Origin: Opitutia bacterium Tous-C1TDCM
GTDB lineage: Bacteria > Verrucomicrobiota > Verrucomicrobiia > Opitutales > Opitutaceae
NCBI GenBank assembly: GCA_002288455.1
Contig: NEUS01000004.1
Span: 1 to 64,000, forward strand
DNA: 64,000 nucleotides
Direction of reading: 5' to 3'
The notes under the pieces are model-generated. The model was not told the origin of the DNA. It worked only from the letters and a program-made list of their open reading frames with translations, and did not search any database. Positions 51,955 to 59,946 of the stretch are shown piece by piece. The position numbers and the translations under genes were made by a program. Positions within the stretch are counted from its first letter, which is position 1; every line of letters starts with the position of its first letter.

Positions 51955-51985
51955 GGGAATAACCGCGAGGGGTTGTTCTCCTACT
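51955..51985 (+). promoter_or_regulatory. ECF-like promoter for doxX-YHS
   Basis: GGGAATAA (51955-51962), a 15-base spacer and CTCCTACT (51978-51985). The ATG at 51990 is so close that the transcript could begin at or near the start codon. Confidence 0.5.
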
Positions 51986-51989
51986 GGCG

Positions 51990-52400
51990 ATGAACGCAAT
52001 TGTGCCCCCTTCGAAGTCCCTGCGCGTCGCGAGTTGGATCGCGCGCACCGTGGTCGCCGTGATCCTCCTGCAAACGCTGTATTTCAAATTCACCGGCGCG
52101 CCCGAGTCGGTCTATATATTCACTACGGTCGGACAGGAACCCTGGGGGCGTTACGGTTCCGGCGTCGTGGAACTCGTCGCGAGTGTTTTGCTCTTTGTGC
52201 CCGGCACGGTGGCCGTGGGCGCGCTGCTGGCGCTGGGGACCATGAGCGGAGCGATTTTCTTCCATCTGACGAAGCTCGGCATCGTGGTGCAGGACGACGG
52301 CGGTCTGCTGTTCGCCCTGGCGCTCACGGTGTTCGTTTGCGCCGCGTTTCTCCTCTGGCTTTTCCGCCGCACGCTGCCGCTCGTCGGCGCCCGCCTCTGA
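51990..52400 (+). CDS. DoxX-like small membrane protein
   Basis: A 136-aa inner-membrane protein with four hydrophobic segments, about 15-31, 57-75, 78-96 and 105-122, and the DoxX-like topology. LQTLYFKFTGAPESVYIF is a family-type start after the first helix. DoxX proteins have been linked to thiol/redox and terminal oxidase contexts, but this branch is uncharacterised. It is followed by a YHS protein 13 bases downstream, so the two are one operon. The ECF-like promoter lies 5 bases before the ATG, so translation may be leaderless. Confidence 0.75.
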   Translation: MNAIVPPSKSLRVASWIARTVVAVILLQTLYFKFTGAPESVYIFTTVGQEPWGRYGSGVVELVASVLLFVPGTVAVGALLALGTMSGAIFFHLTKLGIVVQDDGGLLFALALTVFVCAAFLLWLFRRTLPLVGARL

Positions 52401-52413
52401 CTTTATTGCCGCC

Positions 52414-52860
52414 ATGAAATCGTTTTTCTTCCGCTTCGGCCTGCTGGTCGCCTGTCTTTTGCCGTCGTTCGCCCGCGCCGAGAAGCCGGTCAACGCCTCC
52501 CTCTTCGGGGTCGCCATCAAGGGCTACGACCCCGTGGCCTACTTCACCGCCGCCAAGCCCGTGAGCGGCAAGTCCGAGTTTTCGTTCGAATGGAAGGGCG
52601 CGACGTGGCGTTTCGCCAGCGCGGCCCATCGCGACACCTTCAAGGCGGCCCCGGAGAAATACGCCCCGCAATACGGCGGCTACTGTGCCTGGGCCGTGAG
52701 CGAGGGCCACACCGCGGGCATCGATCCGGCGGCGTGGAAAATCGTCAACGGCAAGCTCTACCTCAACTACAGTCTCGAGATCCAAAAGAAGTGGGAAGGC
52801 GACGTCCCCGGCAACATCGCCAAAGCCGACATCAACTGGCCGAAGCTGCTGCAGCGCTAA
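52414..52860 (+). CDS. exported YHS-domain protein
   Basis: A 148-aa protein with a signal peptide (MKSFFFRFGLLVACLLPSFARA) and a YHS domain: GVAIKGYDPVAYFTAAKPVSG, then FEWKGATWRFASAAHRDTFKAAPEKYAPQYGGYCAWAVSEG. YHS domains in this kind of protein are thought to bind metal or copper-related ligands; the conserved Tyr, His, and CAWA cysteine are present. It is probably periplasmic and co-transcribed with the DoxX gene, consistent with an envelope stress or metal role. Confidence 0.9.
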   Translation: MKSFFFRFGLLVACLLPSFARAEKPVNASLFGVAIKGYDPVAYFTAAKPVSGKSEFSFEWKGATWRFASAAHRDTFKAAPEKYAPQYGGYCAWAVSEGHTAGIDPAAWKIVNGKLYLNYSLEIQKKWEGDVPGNIAKADINWPKLLQR

Positions 52861-52896
52861 TCCCTCCGGCGCCCGCCCCGGACGTATCCTGAAATT

Positions 52897-54525
52897 GTGG
52901 ACGCTTGGTTGCACTCCGTGCTCGCCGCCGCCGCCGCGGGCGGGCTCCTGACCCTTGCGGCCCTGGCTTTGGCCACGCTGGTCAGCGAGGATCTCGCCTG
53001 CATCGGCGCGGGGCTGCTCGTCGCGCAAGGTGCGCTGGGTTTCGGGCCCGCGGTCGCCGCGTGTTTTGCGGGGATCTTCGCGGGCGACCTCCTGCTCGTG
53101 CTCGCCGGGCGCGGGCTCGGGCGGCCGGCGCTCAACGCCGCTCCGCTGCGCTGGTGGATCGGCGCCGGGGCGGTGGCGCGGGCCGAGCGTTGGTTCCACC
53201 GGCGCGGGCCGGGACTGATTCTCGCCAGCCGCTTTCTCCCGGGCACGCGGTTGCCGACCTATTTCGCCGCCGGGTTGCTGCGGGCGCCGCTGGGGCCGTT
53301 TGTCGGTTGGTTCTTTTTGGCCTGTGCGCTCTGGACCCCGCTCCTGGTGGGGACCGCCGTGGTGTTCGGGGACGCGGCGCGGCAATTCTTCCTTTCGTGG
53401 ACCGAAGCGGTGCCGGCGCTGCTGGCGGCGGGCGGCGCGGCGCTGGCGGGCACGCGGTTGGTCACCGCGTTGGCCACGTGGCGCGGCCGCCGCCTGCTCC
53501 TGAGCCGCTGGCGCCGGCTTGCGCGTTGGGAGTTCTGGCCGATGTGGGCGATCTATCCGCCGGTCGTGGCCTACATTCTTTGGCTGGGCTGGCGGCATCG
53601 CAGCCCGACCCTGTGTACCGTGGCGAATCCCGGCATCGGGGCCGGCGGCGGATTGGCGGGCGAATCGAAGAGCGCGATTCTGCGCGGCTTGGCCGGAGCG
53701 GGTGAGGCCGTGGCGCCGTGGGTCCTGGTGGCCGCGGGCACGCCGGCGGAACGCACGGCGGCGGTGGCGGATTTCATGCGGCGCGGCGGTCTCAATTTTC
53801 CGATCGTGCTCAAACCCGATGTCGGCGAGCGCGGCCGGGGCGTCACGATCGCGCGCGACGGGGCGGCGGTCGCGGCGGCGTTGCGCGCGGAGCCGCGGGC
53901 GCTGATCGCGCAGGCCTATGTGCCGGGGGTGGAGTTCGGGGTCTTCTACGTTCGCTTTCCCTCCGAGCCGGCCGGTTGGATTTTCTCGATCACGGCGAAA
54001 CACGTGGTGGCCGTGACCGGCGACGGCCGGCGCACGCTGGAAGAATTGATTCTGGCCGACGACCGTGCGGTGTGCCTGGCGCGATTCTTCCTCGGGCAAT
54101 TCGCGGCGCGGCTCGACGATATCCCGGCCGCGGGCGAAAGGATCGCGTTGTCCGAGCTCGGCACGCACGCGCGCGGCGCGCTGTTTCTGGACGGCACGCA
54201 CCTGGTCACGCCGGCGCTGGGCGCGGCGGTCGAGCGGGTGAGCCGGGCGTACGCCGGGTTTTACTTCGGGCGCTACGATGTGCGGGCGGCGGACGAGGCG
54301 GCGTTCCGGCGCGGGGAATTCACCGTGATCGAGTTGAACGGACTCACGTCGGAAGCGACGAACATCTACGATCCGCGCCACCGCGTATGGTTCGGGTGGC
54401 GCACGCTGTGCCGGCAGTGGCAAATCGCCTTCGCGATCGGGGCGGAGAACCGCGCACGCGGGCACACTCCGCTCACGCTGCGGGAAGTGGGCACGTTGCT
54501 CGCGGCCCAAGGGCGCGTCCCATGA
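52897..54525 (+). CDS. DedA/VTT membrane domain fused to an ATP-grasp ligase domain
   Basis: A 542-aa fusion starting at GTG 52897. Residues about 27-165 are a DedA/VTT domain: GRGLG at 71-75, then FHRRGPGLILASRFLPGTRLPTYFAAG, the usual half-helix pair. After the linker, WEFWPMWAIYPPVVAYILWLGW and TVANPGIGAGGGLAGESK (about 211-258) match the anchor of a class of proteins annotated as D-Ala-D-Ala-ligase-like. Residues about 280-490 hold ATP-grasp: FPIVLKPDVGERGRG at 301-315 and FTVIELNGLTSEATN near 475-489 with the metal-binding Glu and Asn. It could transfer an amino acid or acid to a lipid. It is coupled to the OlsB- and OlsA-like genes. Confidence 0.8.
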   Translation: MDAWLHSVLAAAAAGGLLTLAALALATLVSEDLACIGAGLLVAQGALGFGPAVAACFAGIFAGDLLLVLAGRGLGRPALNAAPLRWWIGAGAVARAERWFHRRGPGLILASRFLPGTRLPTYFAAGLLRAPLGPFVGWFFLACALWTPLLVGTAVVFGDAARQFFLSWTEAVPALLAAGGAALAGTRLVTALATWRGRRLLLSRWRRLARWEFWPMWAIYPPVVAYILWLGWRHRSPTLCTVANPGIGAGGGLAGESKSAILRGLAGAGEAVAPWVLVAAGTPAERTAAVADFMRRGGLNFPIVLKPDVGERGRGVTIARDGAAVAAALRAEPRALIAQAYVPGVEFGVFYVRFPSEPAGWIFSITAKHVVAVTGDGRRTLEELILADDRAVCLARFFLGQFAARLDDIPAAGERIALSELGTHARGALFLDGTHLVTPALGAAVERVSRAYAGFYFGRYDVRAADEAAFRRGEFTVIELNGLTSEATNIYDPRHRVWFGWRTLCRQWQIAFAIGAENRARGHTPLTLREVGTLLAAQGRVP

Positions 54526-55268
54526 GCCCGCGCACCTTGTCTCTCCCGGCCACGGGGCGCTACGAGCTCACGCTGGCGACCCACCTCGACGACGTGCGCG
54601 CGGCGCAGCGGCTGCGTTTCGAGGTCTTCAATCTCGAACTGCACGAAGGTTTGCCGGAGGCGTTTCTCACCGGCCTCGATGCCGACGAGTTCGATCCCGT
54701 GTGCGACCATCTGCTCGTGCGCGAGCGCGCGACGGGCGCCGTGGTCGGCACCTATCGCCTGCAAACGGGCCGCAGTGCGGCGGCACACCGCGGCTACTAC
54801 AGCGCCCAGGAATTCGATTTTGGGCCTTACGAGTCCCGGCGCGACGAAATGGTGGAACTCGGCCGGGCCTGCGTGGCGGCGGCGCACCGCAACGCCAGCG
54901 TGCTGAATTTGCTGTGGCGCGGCATCGCGCGCTACGCGCAGGCGCACGGCGCCCGCTACCTCACCGGCTGCAGCTCGCTCACGACGCAGGACGAGGCGGC
55001 GGCGTTGGCGACCTATCGCGGATTGGCGGTGGCGCATCTGGTCGCGGCGCCGCTGCAGACCCGCCCGGTCCCGGGTTGGCGTTGCTCCGAACTCAACGGC
55101 CGGCCCGTGGCGCTCCCGGTGCCGAAATTGCTGCGCGCCTATCTCGCGCTGGGGGCGAAGATCTGCGGCGAGCCGGCCATCGATCGCCATTTCGGCACCG
55201 TGGACTTTCTGACGTGGATCGACCTGCAGGCCATGCCGGTGCGGGTCTGGCAAAAACTCGCCGGATGA
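54522..55268 (+). CDS. OlsB-like N-acyltransferase (hemolysin-like GNAT)
   Basis: A 248-aa Acetyltransf_5-type acyltransferase resembling OlsB, which N-acylates ornithine with a 3-hydroxyacyl-ACP in ornithine-lipid synthesis. Conserved parts include AQRLRFEVFNLELHEG, EFDPVCDHLLVRERATGAVVGTYRLQTG, FDFGPYESRRDEMVELGRACV and FLTWIDLQAMP near the C-terminus. The head group may be another amino acid. ATG overlaps the upstream TGA and its stop overlaps the next ATG, so translation is coupled along the operon. Confidence 0.85.
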   Translation: MSPRTLSLPATGRYELTLATHLDDVRAAQRLRFEVFNLELHEGLPEAFLTGLDADEFDPVCDHLLVRERATGAVVGTYRLQTGRSAAAHRGYYSAQEFDFGPYESRRDEMVELGRACVAAAHRNASVLNLLWRGIARYAQAHGARYLTGCSSLTTQDEAAALATYRGLAVAHLVAAPLQTRPVPGWRCSELNGRPVALPVPKLLRAYLALGAKICGEPAIDRHFGTVDFLTWIDLQAMPVRVWQKLAG

Positions 55269-56020
55269 AAACGGACGTTGTCAGGCGCGGCCGCGCTGCC
55301 GGCCGGCTGCTCGCGTTCGCGTGGGTGCTGCTCACCGCGGCGGTGCAGCTCGGGTTCTGCGACCGTGGCCCGGCGGCGCGCGCCCGGTGGCTGCAACGGC
55401 ACTGCCGCCGCGCCCTCGCGGTGCTAGGGGTACGGATCCGGACGCGCGGCGCCGCTCCGGCCGGCGCGATCGTCGCGGCCAACCATGTCGGCTATCTCGA
55501 TATTCTGGTGCTCGGCGCACTGCGGCCGGTTGTCTTCGTGGCGAAGCGCGAGGTGCGCGGGTGGCCGTTGCTCGGGTGGTTGGCCGCGGGCGCGGGCACG
55601 CGCTTCATCGACCGCGAGCGCCGCCGGGATGTGGTGCGGGTGGCGGCGGAGTTCGCGCCCGCGGTCGCCGACGGCGTCGGCGTCGTGGTGTTTCTCGAAG
55701 GCACGAGCTCCGACGGACGGACCGTGCTGCCCTTCAAGTCATCGTTGCTCGCCCCGGCGGTGGCGCAGGACTGGACCGTCGCGCCGGTCGCGATCGCGTA
55801 TGCGGTGCCGGCCGGGCTCGACGCCGCGACGGAGGTGTGCTGGTGGGGCGAGATGACGTTTGTGCCGCACCTGCTCCGCCTGTTCACGCTTCCGCGGATC
55901 GAGGCGTCGGTCGCGTGGGGCGCCGCCGAGACCGCGGCCGGCGACCGCAAGACACTCGCCGCCGAGCTGCATGCCAGCGTGACGCGCCTGCACCTTGCGC
56001 TCGCGACGGGCGGAGGTTGA
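55265..56020 (+). CDS. OlsA/PlsC-like lysolipid acyltransferase
   Basis: A 251-aa membrane-associated O-acyltransferase of the PlsC family. The catalytic H-x4-D is in ANHVGYLDILVLG, and FLEGTSSDG matches the EGT motif for the acceptor phosphate or polar group. A membrane segment is at about 15-34. Right after the OlsB-like gene, it would acylate the lyso-aminolipid made by that enzyme, as OlsA does in ornithine-lipid synthesis. Phosphatidic acid synthesis is the alternative role. It overlaps the previous stop (ATGA) and ends 10 bases before coaC. Confidence 0.87.
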   Translation: MKTDVVRRGRAAGRLLAFAWVLLTAAVQLGFCDRGPAARARWLQRHCRRALAVLGVRIRTRGAAPAGAIVAANHVGYLDILVLGALRPVVFVAKREVRGWPLLGWLAAGAGTRFIDRERRRDVVRVAAEFAPAVADGVGVVVFLEGTSSDGRTVLPFKSSLLAPAVAQDWTVAPVAIAYAVPAGLDAATEVCWWGEMTFVPHLLRLFTLPRIEASVAWGAAETAAGDRKTLAAELHASVTRLHLALATGGG

Positions 56021-56030
56021 TGTTTCGCCC

Positions 56031-56597
56031 ATGCCTGCTCCCGCCACCGCCTCGCCGCTCGCCGGCAAAACCGTCGTGCTCGGCGTCACTGGTTCCATCG
56101 CGGCCTACAAGGCGGCGGATCTCGCGAGCAAGCTCTCGCAGCTCGGCGCGATCGTGCGTCCGGTCCTGACGGAGGGCGCCCGGAAGTTCATCGCCCCGCT
56201 GACTTTCCAGGCGGTGACGCACCAGCCGGTCGCGCACGAACTGTGGAGCGAGGACGATCCGGCGAGCATCGCGCATGTCGCCTTGGCCGACCGGGCGGAT
56301 CTCCTGCTCGTGGCGCCGGCGACCGCCCATGTGCTGGCGCAATTTGCGCACGGGCTGGCGGCCGATTTTCTCACCGCGCTTTATCTGGTGAACCGCGCGC
56401 CGGTGCTCCTGGCGCCCGCGATGAACGGCAAGATGTGGCTCCACGCCGCGACGCAGGCCAACGTCGCCGTGCTGCAGGCCCGGGGCCATGCGTTCATCGG
56501 TCCCGAGGCGGGGATGCAGGCTTGCGGCTACGAAGGCGTCGGCCGGTTGTGGCCGGTCGAAGGGATCATCGCCGAGGCCGAGAAAATGGTGGCGTGA
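56031..56597 (+). CDS. coaC: phosphopantothenoylcysteine decarboxylase (stand-alone CoaC)
   Basis: A 188-aa FMN-dependent decarboxylase of the HFCD family, making 4'-phosphopantetheine from phosphopantothenoylcysteine for coenzyme A. VLGVTGSIAAYKAADLASKL binds FMN; SIAHVALADRADLLLVAPATA carries the active-site His; LAPAMNGKMW and ACGYEGVGRLWP form the substrate clamp with the conserved Cys. The CoaB half, usually fused, is at 51203. The ATG at 56031 gives MPAPATASPLAGK. It is the last gene of the aminolipid-like operon, 10 bases after the OlsA-like gene. Confidence 0.9.
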   Translation: MPAPATASPLAGKTVVLGVTGSIAAYKAADLASKLSQLGAIVRPVLTEGARKFIAPLTFQAVTHQPVAHELWSEDDPASIAHVALADRADLLLVAPATAHVLAQFAHGLAADFLTALYLVNRAPVLLAPAMNGKMWLHAATQANVAVLQARGHAFIGPEAGMQACGYEGVGRLWPVEGIIAEAEKMVA

Positions 56598-56709
56598 TGC
56601 GGCGACTTGGCCCCGGGGGAGGGCGGGGGGAAACGGGAGTGCGCGCCCGGCCGGCGCGGTTCAGGCGCCGGCGATGGATCTGCGCGCGGGACCGCCGATC
56701 TCTCGGCTC

Positions 56710-56736
56710 CCGGTGGTACCGCAATAGTACCACCGG
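56710..56736. promoter_or_regulatory. 27-bp operator-like inverted repeat before the sialate cluster
   Basis: CCGGTGGTAC-CGCAATA-GTACCACCGG has perfect 10-bp arms and a 7-base centre. It lies 76 bases before the receptor ATG, where a repressor could block transcription. The GntR/LacI-like gene at 62051 is the obvious candidate, but no second copy was found at that gene's own promoter. Confidence 0.6.
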
Positions 56737-56812
56737 CTTAAGGTTGTTCGGATCGCGCCGGCGCGCCGCACTCGGAACGGTCAGTTCGGCAAAACCCCAA
56801 CCCCGTCCCGCC

Positions 56813-59800
56813 ATGTCCACCCCGCCGCTGTCGTTGCTTCGTTCCCTCCTCCTGCTCGCTGTGCTGGTTTTCGCACTTGGCTCCGGACTTCGCGCCCAGG
56901 GCGCCGCCGTCGGCGCCGTCGAGGGCCGCGTCTTCAATGCCGCCACCGGCACCGCCCTCGTCAACGCCCGCGTCGCGCTCGAGGGCACCGACCGCACCGC
57001 CGTCACCGACGAATCCGGTTCCTTCCGTCTCGCCGGCGTCCCGGCCGGTCCCGCCCGCCTCGTCGTCTCTTACCTCGGCATGCAGCCCGAATCCGCCGCC
57101 GTCAGCGTGCCCGCCGGCGGCGCCGCCCGCCGCGAATTCGAACTCACCCTCGACCGCGCGACCAAGCCCTCCGCCCCTGGCGCCGTCGTCCAGCTCGCTA
57201 CGTTCTCCGTCGTCGAAGCCCGCGAGATGAGCGCGCAGGCGATCGCGATGAACGAGCAGCGCAACGCCCCCAACCTCAAGAACGTCGTCGCGATCGACGA
57301 GTTCGGCGACCGCGGCAACGAGAACATCGGCGAATTCCTGCTCTTCCTCCCCGGCGTTTCCATCGCCACCTCCGGCTCCGAACCCACCACCGTCGCGCTG
57401 CGCGGTTTCCCCGGCAACAACACCGGCCTCACCGTCGACGGCGGCGAAATGGCCTCTTCGTTCAACGGCAACAGCCGCTCCCTCGATCTGCGCGAGATGC
57501 CGATGAACAACGTCTCCCGCGTCGAGGTGACCAAGGTCCCGACGCCCGACATGCCTGCCACCGGCCTCGGCGGCTCCATCAACCTGATCACGCGCAGCGG
57601 CTTCGAGGCGCGCAAACCGAAGTTCTCCTTCAACGCCTACACGATGTTCCACAACCGCAACGGCCTCACCTTCGACGGCGGCCCGCGCAACCACAACGGC
57701 GCCAACTCGCCGGACTTCATCCAGCCGTCCTTCGATTTCAACTACCTGCACCCCGTGAATTCGCGTTTCGCGCTCACGGTCGGCGGCTCGCGCACGTGGC
57801 GCTTCAAGCCGATGGAAACCGGCACCGAGGACACCGACGAATCGCCTACCTGGGACCGCATTCGCCTTGTCCAGACCGCCAGCCAGTGGAACTCCCTCGC
57901 GCAGACGTTCAAGACGGTGCAGGGCTCCGTCGGTCTCGACTGGCGCATCAGTCCTGCCGATACGCTCTCCGCCCAGGTCCAGTACCGGGACTACAATCTC
58001 TACATCACGCGCAGCGTGCTCGGCTTCGCCTACGGCGCCGGCGCCACCGGCGGCCCGACGTTCACGCAGGGCGCCGCGAGCGGCGTCGGCACCGTCACCA
58101 TGAACGGCTCCGGCGAGAACGTCGACGTGATCACCGAGACCAAACACTACACGCTGCGGTACCGCCACCGCGGCGACCTTTGGCAGATCGACGCCCGCGG
58201 CTCGTTCTCCGTTTCGGCCTCCGACCGCCTCGATATCGACGAGGGTTTCTTCAACCTCGCGCCGGCCACGCTCACCGGCGTCGTCCTCCGCGGCGACGAC
58301 ATCCCGGCCTCCGGCGGCACCATTCCGACGCGTTACAGCGCGACCCGCGGCGGCGTCGCCGTCGATCCGTACGACGGCGCCAACTACACGCTCGGCAACC
58401 CGACGACCGCCCAGCCCGATTGGAACACCCGCAAATCCAATCTGCGCCTCGACGTCGCCCGCGAGTTCGCCGGCCGCATCCCGTTCACGTTGAAAATCGG
58501 CGGCGCCGTCGACCGCTACACGAGCGACCAACGCCGCTACAGCAAGACGTGGAACTTCCGCCCCAACGGTTCCACCAACGCCGCCGATCGTCTCGCCGGC
58601 CGCTTCGATGTCTTCGACGAAGCTTTTCTCGCCGACGCCCCGACGGTCTTCGGCCGCAAGGTCCGCTGGATCAGCGGCCAGAAACTCTACGGGATCTACA
58701 AACAAAACCCGGGCTGGTTCGTCCTCGACGACGCCCTCGTGCACCAGAATTTCGTCACCAACTCCCGCGCGCTCCGGGAAACCGTTTCCGCCGGCTATTT
58801 CCGCGCCGACACCCGCCTGTTCCGCAACCGGCTCTGGATCGTCGCCGGCGTCCGCTACGAGCACACCGCCGACGAGGGCAAGGGTCCGCTGAACGACATC
58901 AACGCCCAGTACCGGCGCAACGCCGACGGCACCTTCGTCCGCAACGCCGCCGGCCAACGCGTGTTCGTCACGACCGACGCCCTCGCGCTCCGCAAACTGC
59001 GCTACCAGGAACGCGCCGCCGTTTCCGACCGCAACTACGACGGATTCTACCCGAGCGTGAACGCTTCCTTCAATCTTTCGGAAAAGCTCATCGTCCGCGC
59101 CGCCTACGCCCAGACCCTTGGCCGGCCGAACATCAGTTTCATCATCCCCGGCACGACGATCTCGGACCCCGACGCCGCCAACCCGACCATCACCGTCAAC
59201 AACACCGGCCTCCTCCCTTGGAGCGCGCGCAGCTACGACCTCGCGCTCGAGTCCTACCACGTGAAGGACGGCTTCGGCTCGATCGGCATTTTCCGCAAGG
59301 ACGTGAAGGACTTCTTCGGCAGTGTCACGACCGCCGCCACGCCGGAATTGCTCGAGCAGTACGGTTTGGAAAGCGACCCGGCCTTGCTCACCTACAACAT
59401 CGCCACCCGCACCAACGCCGGCGACGCGCAGATCGACGGCCTCGAATTGTCCTACCGGCAATCGCTCACGTTTCTGCCGAATTGGGCCCGCGGGTTCCAG
59501 GTCTTCGTCAACTACACGAAACTCAATCTCGGCGGCGGCAACACGGCCGACTTCTCCGGCTACAATCCCAAATCCCTCGGCGGCGGCCTCAACTTCATCC
59601 GCGGCCGCCTCGCGCTGAAAACAACGCTCAGCTACCTCGGCGACACGCGCACCGGCGCCGTCGCGGCCAGCGCCACTGTCGCGCCCAACACCTTCAACTA
59701 CCAGGCCAAGCGCACGCGCCTTGGCGTCAACGCCACCTATATTCTCAACCGCCGCTATTCGGTCTACGCCTCGGTCGTCGACTGGGGCGGGTTCGTGCAG

Positions 59801-59902
59801 GACCTGCAGCGCTACTCGCCGACGACGCCCGACTACGCCAAACCCACGCGTTGGCAGGAACTCGGTTTCTACACCAACATCGGCATCCGCGGCACCTTTT
59901 GA
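56813..59902 (+). CDS. TonB-dependent receptor with N-terminal carboxypeptidase-regulatory-like domain
   Basis: A 1029-aa outer-membrane receptor, the first gene of a sialate-type cluster. After the signal peptide (about 1-29) a carboxypeptidase-D regulatory-like domain covers about 33-115 (GRVFNAATGTALVNARVALEG, DESGSFRLAGVPAGPARLVVSYLGM). The plug is NIGEFLLFLPGVSIATSGSEPTTVALRGFPGNNTGLTVDGGEM and VTKVPTPDMPATGLGGSINLIT. The barrel ends GFYTNIGIRGTF. The downstream sialidase and lyase suggest import of sialic acid or sialylated glycans. Codon use is strongly C-ending, implying high expression when induced. An inverted repeat upstream suggests tight regulation. Confidence 0.9.
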   Translation: MSTPPLSLLRSLLLLAVLVFALGSGLRAQGAAVGAVEGRVFNAATGTALVNARVALEGTDRTAVTDESGSFRLAGVPAGPARLVVSYLGMQPESAAVSVPAGGAARREFELTLDRATKPSAPGAVVQLATFSVVEAREMSAQAIAMNEQRNAPNLKNVVAIDEFGDRGNENIGEFLLFLPGVSIATSGSEPTTVALRGFPGNNTGLTVDGGEMASSFNGNSRSLDLREMPMNNVSRVEVTKVPTPDMPATGLGGSINLITRSGFEARKPKFSFNAYTMFHNRNGLTFDGGPRNHNGANSPDFIQPSFDFNYLHPVNSRFALTVGGSRTWRFKPMETGTEDTDESPTWDRIRLVQTASQWNSLAQTFKTVQGSVGLDWRISPADTLSAQVQYRDYNLYITRSVLGFAYGAGATGGPTFTQGAASGVGTVTMNGSGENVDVITETKHYTLRYRHRGDLWQIDARGSFSVSASDRLDIDEGFFNLAPATLTGVVLRGDDIPASGGTIPTRYSATRGGVAVDPYDGANYTLGNPTTAQPDWNTRKSNLRLDVAREFAGRIPFTLKIGGAVDRYTSDQRRYSKTWNFRPNGSTNAADRLAGRFDVFDEAFLADAPTVFGRKVRWISGQKLYGIYKQNPGWFVLDDALVHQNFVTNSRALRETVSAGYFRADTRLFRNRLWIVAGVRYEHTADEGKGPLNDINAQYRRNADGTFVRNAAGQRVFVTTDALALRKLRYQERAAVSDRNYDGFYPSVNASFNLSEKLIVRAAYAQTLGRPNISFIIPGTTISDPDAANPTITVNNTGLLPWSARSYDLALESYHVKDGFGSIGIFRKDVKDFFGSVTTAATPELLEQYGLESDPALLTYNIATRTNAGDAQIDGLELSYRQSLTFLPNWARGFQVFVNYTKLNLGGGNTADFSGYNPKSLGGGLNFIRGRLALKTTLSYLGDTRTGAVAASATVAPNTFNYQAKRTRLGVNATYILNRRYSVYASVVDWGGFVQDLQRYSPTTPDYAKPTRWQELGFYTNIGIRGTF

Positions 59903-59946
59903 TCTCGGCTCGATTTCTTCCGGCTTAACTCCCTCTGTTTCCCTCC

